Positions 27,555 to 36,609 of a stretch of DNA of 64,000 bases are shown in pieces. The translations under genes and the position numbers were made by a program. Origin of the DNA: Cyclobacteriaceae bacterium (GTDB lineage Bacteria > Bacteroidota > Bacteroidia > Cytophagales > Cyclobacteriaceae); NCBI GenBank assembly GCA_016786495.1, contig JAEUUJ010000018.1, forward strand, positions 62,001-126,000. The letters are read 5' to 3'. Within the stretch, counting starts at the first letter, position 1; the number at the start of each line of letters is the position of its first letter. The notes under the pieces are model-generated. The model was given only the letters and a program-made list of their open reading frames with translations. It was not told the origin of the DNA and ran no database searches.

Positions 27555-29159
27555 ATGATTTTTGAGATTGATATAGAGCTCCATTTCAGTAAGCAGTACG
27601 TTGGACTTTTACAGTTATTGAAAATATTTCTTTGTGGATGTTTTTTATTCTTTGGATTGAATGGTTACGCCCAAACTCCTCAGGTAAAATTATCGCAGAA
27701 GCATTTTGCTAAAATTCAGGATGCATCTTCGATAAAGGAGAAACTAAAGCGCTACCGCAAGTACTATCGGAAAGACAGTACCAGGCAGGCTAAGAGAAGT
27801 GAAAAACAATGGCAGGCAAAATCCGACAGTGTGTTTGCATCGCTGCACGAAGGGCGCGACAAAGCCGCAGCCAGAGTCGCACGGCTTTCCAAACGCGCTA
27901 ACCGCAAGCTCGAGAAACTCAGAAATGCGGCAAGCGAAAAACGCGGCCGGCTTGATTCGCTTAACGGCAAACCGTTTGTAACGGCACGCCTGCCCGACAA
28001 TCCGGTGACCAAACTGAAGCACAGACTGCCCAACAAACCTGTACTGCCAAACCATACCGGAATACCCAGGGACGATCGTGCAAGCGGGTCTGATCCAGCG
28101 GGTAACTTGCCTAAGCTGCCCGTAGATACGGGCCGGTTTGATTTACCCACAAACCTCCCCATCAATCCGGTTAGCGATACCTTAACAAAAGCCGATGCGG
28201 AGCAACTAGCGAAGCAAGCCCTGCAAAACCCGGCACTAGCTGAAGCCACAGGCGACATGAAAGCCATTGCCGGCAACGCTTCCGGGTACCGGCAACAAGC
28301 AACCGATCTTATCCGGAGTGATTCAACTGCAGTGCGTAAAGCCGGCAACCAGTTTATGAGCCGGGCACCACAGCAGGCCGGTGGCCTGGAAGAAGTAAAA
28401 GCACTGAAAGACTATAAAGCACAAACTGCCTCGCTCGACCCTACCCAAAACACGTATGTAAAACAGGTTAACCAATTACAGGATACTGCCTACCAAAAAG
28501 AGCAGGCCCGCAAGAAAGCCGAAGAGCTCGCTGCTGAATACCTCGCGAACAATCCATCCCTTATGAAACCTGCCCAGGCGAAGATGGATGTGCTGATGAA
28601 GAAATTTTCGGCTGTGCCTAATTCACATGATCTGAGTACTGCAGTAAAGCGTACGTCACTAGGAGGTAAGTCGTTCAAGCAAAGATTGTACATAGCAGCC
28701 AACTTTCAGGTGCTGAGCTTTAAGCCTGTAGCATTTGATTTTTCGCCCGTGATTGGTTACCGCATTAATACCAGATGGGTTGCCGGTACGGGCATTCATT
28801 GGCGCAAAACCTTTGACGACTCGTTGGCGATTGCAGCGACCAATGCCCTAGGTTACAAAGTTTTCACCAGCTACGACATCTTCCGGAATTTTTTCGCCTA
28901 TGCAGAGTTTTCGCATACGGCTATTTCACAGACCCGCAAGGAAGGTGAAACACTGCGCACGTGGCAACCTGCTGCACTGGCCGGACTGGGCCGTAAATTT
29001 ACACTGCATCCCAAACTTGAAATGACGGTGGTGGTGCTGTATAATTTTATTCACGATGATGATAACCGATTGTACACCAGCCCGTGGATCATCCGCTTTG
29101 GGTTCCAGGCGAGCAGACTGGTATTTTTCAAAAAGAAACCAACTCTGACGGGCTATTAG
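27555..29159 (+). CDS. Coiled-coil plus outer-membrane beta-barrel-like protein
   Basis: A 534-residue exported protein. A hydrophobic segment ending GLNGYAQ is the signal. A TTG at 27618 (MKIFLCGCFLF...) would give a more standard signal peptide than the ATG at 27555. Residues about 45-130 are highly charged and helical (repeated K, R, E, with AARVARLSKRANRKLEKLR). A proline-rich linker follows at about 135-205, then more helix to about 370. The last 160 residues have the alternating pattern of an outer-membrane barrel (YRINTRWVAGTGIHWRKTF), ending in aromatic-rich strands. I do not recognise a family. It is 34 bases after the candidate immunity gene and may anchor or present the YD proteins. 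Confidence 0.75.
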   Translation: MIFEIDIELHFSKQYVGLLQLLKIFLCGCFLFFGLNGYAQTPQVKLSQKHFAKIQDASSIKEKLKRYRKYYRKDSTRQAKRSEKQWQAKSDSVFASLHEGRDKAAARVARLSKRANRKLEKLRNAASEKRGRLDSLNGKPFVTARLPDNPVTKLKHRLPNKPVLPNHTGIPRDDRASGSDPAGNLPKLPVDTGRFDLPTNLPINPVSDTLTKADAEQLAKQALQNPALAEATGDMKAIAGNASGYRQQATDLIRSDSTAVRKAGNQFMSRAPQQAGGLEEVKALKDYKAQTASLDPTQNTYVKQVNQLQDTAYQKEQARKKAEELAAEYLANNPSLMKPAQAKMDVLMKKFSAVPNSHDLSTAVKRTSLGGKSFKQRLYIAANFQVLSFKPVAFDFSPVIGYRINTRWVAGTGIHWRKTFDDSLAIAATNALGYKVFTSYDIFRNFFAYAEFSHTAISQTRKEGETLRTWQPAALAGLGRKFTLHPKLEMTVVVLYNFIHDDDNRLYTSPWIIRFGFQASRLVFFKKKPTLTGY

Positions 29160-29189
29160 AGACCTGTCTCTATTACATCTGTAACCTTT

Positions 29190-30524
29190 TTAAATCAACC
29201 CTCTCGACTTTAGTTCCAGATACTTGTTGATCGTGTTAACGGTAAGCTGTTCCGGTTTGGTAAGAATGCTCATGATCCCGAACTGTTTCAATTGCTGAAC
29301 AAGTTGCATTTTTTGATACAGATGATCTTCAGCCGTAACCTGAGTGTACACTTCTTCGAGCGTTTGTGTGGGCTGTTTTGTAAAATCACTGATTTCGGTG
29401 TTTTCGAAGAAAATCACCACCAGCAGGTGCTGGCGGTTCAGGTTGCGAAGCTGCGGAATCACACGCTGCAACGCGTATTCACTTTCGAAGTTTGTAAATA
29501 AAAAGAGCAGGCTTCTTCCCTTAATAAATCTGCGGGCGCCCACATACATCAGTTCGTAGTTTGCTTCTACCGGTTGTTCCTCCTCATTGTATAACGCCTC
29601 CAGAATTTTCTTCAGTTGTTGTTTGCTGCGCTCGGCTTTGATCGCCGTCCCGATCCGATCCGAAAAGGTAAGAAGACCGGCTTTATCCTGCTTCTGCAAT
29701 ACGATGTTGGAGATAACCAGTGAGGCATTCACCGAATAATCGAGCAGACTTAATCCGCCAAACGGCATGTGCATCACCCGGCTTCTGTCGAGGAGGCAGT
29801 AAACCTGTTGCGACTTCTCGTCTTCATACTGGTTAACCATCAGTTGCGCCCTTCGCCCGGTTGCCTTCCAGTTGATGCTCCGGAAATCATCTCCGGATAC
29901 GTAGTGTTTGATGTGTTCAAATTCGTAACTGTGGCCGATTCGTTGCATACGCTTCACGCCATATTCAAGTGATGTGCGAACGAACGATTTCAGCTCGAAA
30001 CGTTTCATCTGAATGATAGACGGATAAACCGGAATCATTCCGCCAAGCGGAACTGTTATTCTGCGTTTGATCAGTCCCAGGCGTGTCTGTATGAAGCAAT
30101 GAAGGTCACCAAATACGTATTCTCCGCGCGTAACCGGTTTTAGCGGGTATTCGAACTCCTGCGATTTATTGGCAGGTAAATTCCGCACCCATTTAAAGTT
30201 TCGCACCTGAAACTGCTCCGGCAGTTCGTCAATCACCGTAATCATCAGGTCAACCGATGAATTGTTTCTGACGTTAATCTTTACTGGATTGTCATCACCC
30301 AGTGAGAGTACTTTCGAAACCAGGCGGCTGGCGGTCACCGAAATTCGCGGTCCGTACAGCACAAGGGTGTCGAACAATACCAACAACACGAAAATTAAGA
30401 TACTGGTTAGTCCAATGGGTAACAGCAACTTGAATGGGAACGACAAAACCAGCACGAGCAGTATACCCCCGCCAACCAGGAAAAAACGATTGTTCAGGAA
30501 AAAACTTTTGAACAAAAATTTCAT
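29190..30524 (-). CDS. DUF58 domain protein
   Basis: A 444-residue protein with two N-terminal membrane helices (about residues 15-60) and a DUF58 domain, a vWA-like fold. The family motif is GDDFRSINWKATGRRAQLMV near residue 215, followed by the vWA-type LLDRSRVM near 245. DUF58 proteins are coupled to MoxR AAA ATPases and probably act as their membrane-side partners in protein assembly. The start codon overlaps the end of the moxR gene by four bases. It is the last gene of the five-gene operon. Confidence 0.9.
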   Translation of the reverse strand: MKFLFKSFFLNNRFFLVGGGILLVLVLSFPFKLLLPIGLTSILIFVLLVLFDTLVLYGPRISVTASRLVSKVLSLGDDNPVKINVRNNSSVDLMITVIDELPEQFQVRNFKWVRNLPANKSQEFEYPLKPVTRGEYVFGDLHCFIQTRLGLIKRRITVPLGGMIPVYPSIIQMKRFELKSFVRTSLEYGVKRMQRIGHSYEFEHIKHYVSGDDFRSINWKATGRRAQLMVNQYEDEKSQQVYCLLDRSRVMHMPFGGLSLLDYSVNASLVISNIVLQKQDKAGLLTFSDRIGTAIKAERSKQQLKKILEALYNEEEQPVEANYELMYVGARRFIKGRSLLFLFTNFESEYALQRVIPQLRNLNRQHLLVVIFFENTEISDFTKQPTQTLEEVYTQVTAEDHLYQKMQLVQQLKQFGIMSILTKPEQLTVNTINKYLELKSRGLI

Positions 30525-31510
30525 CGTGGAATTTCGATTCGCTCGGTTATTTCTTTGATCACGTCTTCCGATTCAACGCCTTCCATCTCGCGCTCAGCGG
30601 TTAAGATAATCCGGTGATTGAGTACCGGGGCCGCCACGTACTTAACGTCATCGGGCGTAACAAAATCGCGTCCGCTCATCGCGGCAATTGCTTTTGCAGC
30701 CCGCATAATTGCCAGCGATGCACGTGGGGAAGCTCCCAACGACAAGTCGCTGTGCGAACGCGTGCTGGCTACCACCTGTGCGATGTACGAGAGAATTTCA
30801 TCCTTGATGTGAATTTTCTCGATGATCCGCTGGCAGTGACTCATGTCCTGCTTCGATAACACAGCCGCAACGGTATGTACAGCTTTCATGGTAAAATCAT
30901 CGCGGAAGCGTTTCAGCACTTCTGTTTCCTGTTCAACCGTGAGATAACCCAATTTGATCCGGAATAGAAAACGATCGAGCTGAGCCTCTGGCAACCGATA
31001 CGTTCCTTCCTGTTCAATCGGGTTCTGGGTGGCAATAATCAAGAAAGGGAATTCAAGCGGATAGGTTGTTCCGTCAACCGTGATTTGACGCTCCTCCATC
31101 ACTTCAAACAACGCAGACTGAGTTTTAGCAGGGGCCCGGTTGATCTCATCAACCAGCACCACGTTACCGAACACCGGGCCGCGATTAAAAGTAAACTCGG
31201 AGGTTTTGAGATTGAATACCGAAGTTCCGACAACATCGGTGGGCATCAGATCGGGCGTAAACTGGATTCGCGAAAAATCAACCGAAAGCGTGCGGGCCAG
31301 CAGTTTCGCGGTAAGGGTTTTCGCAATTCCCGGTACACCTTCGATCAGGATATGACCTCCGGTAAAGATGCCCGCCATAATCAGGTCAATTGTTTTTTCC
31401 TGACCCACCACCAGTTTGCCAACCTCGGCTTTTACCTTCGCTATGTGTTCGTTGAGTTTGTCGAGGTCGTTTTGAAGCGGACTGCTGGTTGATACAATGT
31501 TGTCTTCCAT
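30521..31510 (-). CDS. MoxR-family AAA+ ATPase
   Basis: A 329-residue cytoplasmic ATPase of the MoxR group. Walker A is EGVPGIAKTLTAKLL near residue 60, with the usual MoxR isoleucine/alanine variation. Walker B is VLVDEINRAPAKTQSALFEV near 120, and sensor motif ATQNPIEQEGTYRLPEAQLD follows. The C-terminal lid is complete. MoxR proteins act as chaperone-like ATPases with vWA/DUF58 partners in stress tolerance or enzyme maturation. It is flanked by DUF58 and DUF4350 genes, the standard Bacteroidota set. Confidence 0.95.
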   Translation of the reverse strand: MEDNIVSTSSPLQNDLDKLNEHIAKVKAEVGKLVVGQEKTIDLIMAGIFTGGHILIEGVPGIAKTLTAKLLARTLSVDFSRIQFTPDLMPTDVVGTSVFNLKTSEFTFNRGPVFGNVVLVDEINRAPAKTQSALFEVMEERQITVDGTTYPLEFPFLIIATQNPIEQEGTYRLPEAQLDRFLFRIKLGYLTVEQETEVLKRFRDDFTMKAVHTVAAVLSKQDMSHCQRIIEKIHIKDEILSYIAQVVASTRSHSDLSLGASPRASLAIMRAAKAIAAMSGRDFVTPDDVKYVAAPVLNHRIILTAEREMEGVESEDVIKEITERIEIPR

Positions 31511-31512
31511 AC

Positions 31513-32751
31513 TTATTTTGCCTTATTGTAAAAATTCTGAATTGCGTTATAAAGATTCACTAACGGAGCTGAATCAATTTCCTGAAAATTATTGATAATC
31601 TTGTACTGCTGAAAAATGACTTCTACTTCAGCCTGACTGACTTGCGATTTGGCTGCCAGCTTCTCAATGAATAATTGGTCGATCGTGTGTGTATGCAGAC
31701 CATACCGGGTGCGAACGGTGTGCAGGAAGAACCTCATTTTCTTTCGTGCCATTTCACCGTTGTTTCCGCTCCGGAAGTGGAGTGAAGAAATCATTTTTAG
31801 GAACGCCAGGGAGGTATTGGTTTTCTTTTCGACTACCGGAATAAAGCGTTGCTGACGCTTTGCCGCGAACACCACGTACAACAAAGCCAGCACAATCAGT
31901 AACCACCACGCGTAACGCAAAGCAGGCTGCTCGAGCATGTAGTAGAGCGGATTTTTATACGAGTTAGGTCCCCGGTTGAACGAAAAGGGATTACGGTATT
32001 CGTCCCAAATGATCTTGCGGTGTGTTGAGTGAGAGAACACCGAAGCGACATAGTCGGCACCCGACTCTTTTACGATGTAAAAATTGGTGAACAGGATCGG
32101 ATTCGTATGAATGTAAAGGTTTCCCTTCCCGTGAGGGATCTTAAAGAAGTTGACATGATCAGGTTTGAAGAATCCCAGTGGCACAACCGAGTAGGCAGAA
32201 TCGCACAATACCTTTCGATCGAGATGCTCCCACGCATAATCGGTGGATTCACCTTTTATTTCATGTGTGAAAGCCCGTGGGGCTGGCGTGGCGAAATAGG
32301 GATGAAAAAAATTGACCTCAACGGTATTCTTGCTGACGTAGTTAAATTGTAAGTTCTTCGCGCACTCCGCCTGATAGACGTTACTGAGCAGTCGTTGAGG
32401 CATAAACCTGCAGATGATGAACGCATCATTTCCGGCCGCGATGTATTTCTGCAACGCTTCTCCTCCAACCGAATCGTCTTCCCACATGTAGTCGATTGAT
32501 ACGTAGGTGGAGGGAGTAGCCGAGAAGGCTGAATCAAGCAGTACCTCCAGCGGTTTTTTGGTATTGTGAATAAACCCGCCTGAAGCGAACGATTTGAGTA
32601 CTTCCTGCGTGTATTTGGTGCCAAAAGGCTGATCGCTTTTTGATGAATAGGACTCGTCCCACTCGTAGCGGTCCTGACGGAGATTAAAATAAAGAAACAC
32701 GAGTACGGCCGCACCCAACAATATCAACACGATGACCACCGGCTTCTTCAT
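31513..32751 (-). CDS. DUF4350 domain membrane protein
   Basis: A 412-residue protein. It has an N-terminal helix (residues 4-22), a long extracytoplasmic domain (about 30-275) and a second helix at about 278-296. A cytoplasmic helical tail contains SLHFRSGNNGEMARKKMRFF and a winged-helix-like end. The extracytoplasmic part matches the DUF4350 pattern, thought to be a GATase-like fold without known activity. It belongs to the MoxR operon: two bases separate it from moxR, and it overlaps the DUF4129 gene by four bases. It probably forms part of a membrane complex run by MoxR. Confidence 0.85.
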   Translation of the reverse strand: MKKPVVIVLILLGAAVLVFLYFNLRQDRYEWDESYSSKSDQPFGTKYTQEVLKSFASGGFIHNTKKPLEVLLDSAFSATPSTYVSIDYMWEDDSVGGEALQKYIAAGNDAFIICRFMPQRLLSNVYQAECAKNLQFNYVSKNTVEVNFFHPYFATPAPRAFTHEIKGESTDYAWEHLDRKVLCDSAYSVVPLGFFKPDHVNFFKIPHGKGNLYIHTNPILFTNFYIVKESGADYVASVFSHSTHRKIIWDEYRNPFSFNRGPNSYKNPLYYMLEQPALRYAWWLLIVLALLYVVFAAKRQQRFIPVVEKKTNTSLAFLKMISSLHFRSGNNGEMARKKMRFFLHTVRTRYGLHTHTIDQLFIEKLAAKSQVSQAEVEVIFQQYKIINNFQEIDSAPLVNLYNAIQNFYNKAK

Positions 32752-33566
32752 GATCGCTGTGTTTGATAAAGTGTTTTGAAGTTCGATTCAAGCACGGCAA
32801 ATTCTTCTACCGATGGTGTTCGTTCGCCATACCATACATATTCGTAGGCCGTCATAATTTTTTTGAATTGCCCGCCAAACCCGTTGGAAGCGAGTTCATT
32901 CGCGTAGTCGCGATTCGTTTTGTTCTTTTCCCAGTGAATGAACCCCTCGCGGTTCAGGTGTTTCAACAGTTTGATATAATAAAGCCGAACTGCGAGCCGG
33001 AGATTGTTTTCTGCCAGTGCTTCCTGAAGTAACTTTTCAAGATCCAGATCCGCTACATGTTCGGGATCGGTGAGGTCGGTATACAGCGATGCACCCCGCT
33101 GCAAATTTCGGTTCGGATCGTTTAATGCCTGCTTGATGAACAGATAGATCAGATACCCAAGCAAACCCAAAATGATGATGTAACCAATTACTTTTAGCGC
33201 AAGCGGATCGATCGTGAAGTTTGGTAACGAAGTTTTTCGCTGTTCTTTTTTTTCTTCGGCTTTTTCGGAGTACGAAGTATTGCCGATGATTTTCTTCCAC
33301 TGTTCTTTGTCGAACGACTCCCTTCGATAAGTTTTTTCAGATTCTTGCCGTGTAATGGTAAGGTCGCGCGGGGTTTGCGTGTATTGAACATTCGCGTATG
33401 CAGAATCAGACGAGTCGTACTCCATCGAGAAAACTACCGTATCTACCGCTGCTGAGTCAGGCATTAATGCCGAATCGAGTGCCTGCTTAAGCGTAAGTGA
33501 GTCATATGTTTGACCGGTTGCCCGAAAACCCAGTAAAATCAGAATAAGCAGGGTGATGAATCTCAT
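32748..33566 (-). CDS. DUF4129 domain protein
   Basis: A 272-residue exported/membrane protein. A signal peptide (residues 1-18, ending ATGQ) precedes a disordered, charged extracytoplasmic stretch. One membrane helix lies at about 128-146 (VIGYIIILGLLGYLIYLFI). The cytoplasmic DUF4129 domain holds AVRLYYIKLLKHLNREGFI and the conserved YEYVWYGERTPS near 245. DUF4129 proteins are common next to MoxR/DUF58 genes. It overlaps both neighbours by four bases. Confidence 0.88.
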   Translation of the reverse strand: MRFITLLILILLGFRATGQTYDSLTLKQALDSALMPDSAAVDTVVFSMEYDSSDSAYANVQYTQTPRDLTITRQESEKTYRRESFDKEQWKKIIGNTSYSEKAEEKKEQRKTSLPNFTIDPLALKVIGYIIILGLLGYLIYLFIKQALNDPNRNLQRGASLYTDLTDPEHVADLDLEKLLQEALAENNLRLAVRLYYIKLLKHLNREGFIHWEKNKTNRDYANELASNGFGGQFKKIMTAYEYVWYGERTPSVEEFAVLESNFKTLYQTQRS

Positions 33567-35383
33567 GAGTTTTTTCCGCGCGACTTTTTAAGCGTTATTC
33601 TCGCGATGGCCTGCTTTAATTCGCCAGCAAACGCAACTTCCTGCAGTGAATAGTATACAAAACTCATGCTGATGCAGACTAACGGAATGATCAGGTTAAA
33701 CATCATGAGTTTGATGAATATTTCTATCAGGTACGTGAGTTTTTCGATTAATCCCTTTTCGCCACTTAAATTCCAGGAAATAGCCTGCACGTAAAGATAC
33801 AAGACCGGTGAGATGGCGAGCAACAGAAATACGAGTGCCGTGAACAGGAGCACCACCTGCAATCCATAAATTTGCACGAAGCCCTGACTGAACGTTGCCC
33901 GCAGCGAATTCCAGGAATCCCCTTTTACTAATCCGAACGCCACGAAAAAGACTAATCCAAACGTGAGCGCAAAAAGGGTATAGCCGAAACCCTGCCACCA
34001 AAAAGGCATGGCAAACAAAATTCCGAGCAACACAACACTTTTCACGAAAGTCTGAACCCGTATACCGGCTGTAATAGTTTTTAGGCCGCTGTCTTTGAGG
34101 ATCAAAAGCCACGTTACCGTGGCAAGTGAGGCTGCGGTAAGGGAAGCCACCAGGAATTTAGGCAACGAATCGGCCTTCAAGCCAAAGAAAATTTCTCCGA
34201 GCAAGTATCCCATGAAATCATTATAGACAAATGAAAGTTCCTGCTCGTAGGTGAAATAATACACAGCGGTGCCAGCGATACTCAACAGGAGAGTCCACCG
34301 GAACAAAGAAGCTCCGTGACGTTTATAAAAATTAAATGTGTCGCCCAGAATTTCTGCCTGACTTTTAATTTTTGTGTACGAGACAAGATAAGGCTTGTTG
34401 GGCTGCAACTTGGTTTCCTGCAAAGGTTCGGAGAACCCGCGCTTCAGCCGCCACCACGGATACACGACAAAATATCCAACAATAAACAGAGCTGACAAAA
34501 AAATGAGGGTGAGCTTGGCAAATGCCGGTACCTCGGTGTAACGTGTTAAAAAACTTTCGATGATGCCGGCAATGATGAGAATCGGAACAATTCCGAAAAC
34601 AAGCTTTAAAGAGCGTACCGCGGAGAGTTGAAAAGCCTGGAGGCGTGTGTAGGTGCCTGGAAACAACAAGCCACTACCGAGGGTTAAGCCGGCACCACCG
34701 GCAATGATAATGGATGATATCTCCAGGGTGCCATGCAGCCAGATGGTCATGGCAGACGTAGCCAGCAAATCCTGTTGGGCAAAGTAATACTGAAACGTAC
34801 CGATCATAATTCCGTTGTAAATCATAATCAACGACGTACCGATCGACATGAAGATGCCGAGCACATAGGTGCGGAATGCAACCTGAATGTTGTTGCTGAT
34901 GATCTGCCACGCCATCTCCAGTTGATTCTTGTCTTTGTAAATCGCCATGGGATCACCTTTTTTGATGTTTTCTTTGGTGATTTCCATGTAGCCTTGCCCG
35001 AGGATATATTCCGGGAACGTCTCATCGCGGGCGGATGAAAAAACTCCGATTGCCGCAGCCAGCAGGAATACGGCTAACGAGATCAGCAATTCCCTTCTGC
35101 AGTAAATAACGATTTGAGGAAGTTCGCTAAGCCAGAAAGCTTTGAAGTGATTTTTATTATCCCTTCGCTTGTTGGAAAGATTGGAGAAAAAATTTCGGGC
35201 GATGTTATTCAGGTACACCCGCACCGACCGGTTCTTGTAATACGTTTGAGAGTAACTCAAATCGTCAACCACCTGCGTAAAAAGCGTAGACAGTTTTTCA
35301 GGATCTTTATTTTCGCCCTCCAATAATTGTTCTGATTGGAGCCACTTTTCCTTATTTTGCCTGACGAACCGGGTCTCTTTCAT
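33563..35383 (-). CDS. SpoIIM-like membrane protein with extra C-terminal membrane half
   Basis: A 606-residue polytopic protein. Residues 1-310 match the SpoIIM/COG1300 family: a helical cytoplasmic N-terminus (FVRQNKEKWLQSEQLLEG), then about six helices with an internal IWLHGTLEISSIIIAGGAG signature. The family is normally around 300-330 residues. Here a second half (about 320-606) adds another six or so helices with no family that I recognise. In non-sporulating bacteria SpoIIM-like proteins pair with RDD and MoxR-cluster genes, as here. It is the first gene of the operon and diverges from the RDD gene across 31 bases. Confidence 0.85.
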   Translation of the reverse strand: MKETRFVRQNKEKWLQSEQLLEGENKDPEKLSTLFTQVVDDLSYSQTYYKNRSVRVYLNNIARNFFSNLSNKRRDNKNHFKAFWLSELPQIVIYCRRELLISLAVFLLAAAIGVFSSARDETFPEYILGQGYMEITKENIKKGDPMAIYKDKNQLEMAWQIISNNIQVAFRTYVLGIFMSIGTSLIMIYNGIMIGTFQYYFAQQDLLATSAMTIWLHGTLEISSIIIAGGAGLTLGSGLLFPGTYTRLQAFQLSAVRSLKLVFGIVPILIIAGIIESFLTRYTEVPAFAKLTLIFLSALFIVGYFVVYPWWRLKRGFSEPLQETKLQPNKPYLVSYTKIKSQAEILGDTFNFYKRHGASLFRWTLLLSIAGTAVYYFTYEQELSFVYNDFMGYLLGEIFFGLKADSLPKFLVASLTAASLATVTWLLILKDSGLKTITAGIRVQTFVKSVVLLGILFAMPFWWQGFGYTLFALTFGLVFFVAFGLVKGDSWNSLRATFSQGFVQIYGLQVVLLFTALVFLLLAISPVLYLYVQAISWNLSGEKGLIEKLTYLIEIFIKLMMFNLIIPLVCISMSFVYYSLQEVAFAGELKQAIARITLKKSRGKNS

Positions 35384-35414
35384 ACACAGTGAAAGTATTT
35401 CTTTTTAAAACGAA

Positions 35415-36146
35415 ATGAAAAGCATTGAAATAAAAACCACGCAAAATGTTCGGCTGGAATATGAACTGGCGAGTCTGCGGGAGCGGATACTCGCGTTTTT
35501 GCTTGATTTAATTACGATGGGCCTTGTGGTATTGCTGCTCTCGCTGATTTTTAACGGAATCTTAAAACTTTACGGCACGCTGGAAGTCATTTCGTCCATC
35601 TTTACCGGATGCGTGATCATGCTTTATTCGCTTACGCTGGAATACTTCAACAGTGGCCAGAGTGTCGGAAAAAAGCTGATGAAAATTCAGGTTATCAAGA
35701 TTACCGGTGATAAAGCTACATTTTATGATTACCTCGGTCGCTGGATTTTCAGATTGCTGGATATCTATTCTTCCTTCGGGGCCATTGCTTCGGTGTTAAT
35801 CGCGTCCTCGTCACGCGCACAACGAATTGGCGACATTGTTTCAAATACCTGTGTGATTAAGCTGGAGTCGTCTGTCTACCTGAGCCTGAATGATATCCTT
35901 AAAATTCAGTCACGCGAAACCTATCAGCCGGTATATGCTCAGGCTAAGCATCTCGCAGAAGATGATGTCATCCTGATCAAGAGTACAATCGACCGGTTTA
36001 AAAAGTACAGGAATGATGCCCACACCGAGGCGGTGCGGGATTTAACGGATCGAATAAAATCGTTGCTGGAAATCCGGGAGTCAACACCCGACAACGTAAA
36101 ATTTCTGCAAACGGTGATTAACGACTATATCGTACTTACTCGGTAG
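35415..36146 (+). CDS. RDD-family membrane protein
   Basis: A 243-residue membrane protein with an intact RDD domain. LASLRERILAFLLDLITMG carries the Arg and Asp of the motif at about residues 20-38. GQSVGKKLMKIQVIKITGD is the conserved second block near 80. A cytoplasmic helical tail (about 165-243) is rich in charged residues. RDD proteins are thought to help transport or ion exchange, but the function is not settled. It diverges from the SpoIIM gene, its common partner. Its 3' end overlaps the convergent gldH gene by 11 bases. Confidence 0.88.
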   Translation: MKSIEIKTTQNVRLEYELASLRERILAFLLDLITMGLVVLLLSLIFNGILKLYGTLEVISSIFTGCVIMLYSLTLEYFNSGQSVGKKLMKIQVIKITGDKATFYDYLGRWIFRLLDIYSSFGAIASVLIASSSRAQRIGDIVSNTCVIKLESSVYLSLNDILKIQSRETYQPVYAQAKHLAEDDVILIKSTIDRFKKYRNDAHTEAVRDLTDRIKSLLEIRESTPDNVKFLQTVINDYIVLTR

Positions 36147-36609
36147 CGGCTGTTTCCACCCGAAAGCCTACCGCATGAATTCCGGCGAGGGTATCGGTTC
36201 GCATGAATTGCTCAAATTTCAGACTGTATTTGCCGGCAGTTTTAAACTTGAATTTTTTAAGAACGGGTATTTGCTGGTCGTACACGTCACCAAGTCCGCT
36301 GCTGCCAAAGGGCTTACCGGTTTTTTCTTCGAACAAAAATGCACTGATCAGATTTTTTGAAACGGAAACTCCGGAGGAATCCTGCAAGGCGTAGTTGATG
36401 AAAATTCGCGAGTAGGGATACTTGACCGAGTTACGAATGTTGCAATACACATTGTACGTGTTCACCGTATCGGTGATGTCAAATTCGAATACCGGCTGGT
36501 CAGAAACGATCCACGCTCGCGCTTCAAAGTCGTGGTTCTGTTCATACACCCGGCTGCGGTCGCAACCCGCGAGGAATAGAATCAGTAAAAGAAAAAGGAC
36601 GGCTCTCAT
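36136..36609 (-). CDS. gldH: Gliding motility lipoprotein GldH
   Basis: A 157-residue lipoprotein with lipobox FLAGC (acylated Cys16). The mature part is a small beta-sandwich-like domain with PVFEFDITDTVNTYNVYCNI and NSVKYPYSRIFINY, matching GldH. In gliding Bacteroidota GldH is needed for motility and is linked to the type IX secretion machinery. The upstream PSP1-domain gene, overlapping by four bases, is the usual neighbour of gldH in this phylum and supports the assignment. Presence of one gld gene does not prove that the organism glides. Confidence 0.88.
   Translation of the reverse strand: MRAVLFLLLILFLAGCDRSRVYEQNHDFEARAWIVSDQPVFEFDITDTVNTYNVYCNIRNSVKYPYSRIFINYALQDSSGVSVSKNLISAFLFEEKTGKPFGSSGLGDVYDQQIPVLKKFKFKTAGKYSLKFEQFMRTDTLAGIHAVGFRVETAATE

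Noticed and set aside
27764-28348. Minus-strand frame of 194 residues inside the coiled-coil/barrel gene
   Set aside because: It is an antisense shadow of the charged helical rod. The plus-strand frame has a signal peptide and barrel pattern; this one has neither.
29158-29171. Hairpin AGAGAC-CT-GTCTCT after the YD cassette as a terminator
   Set aside because: The loop is only two bases and no T tract follows on either strand.
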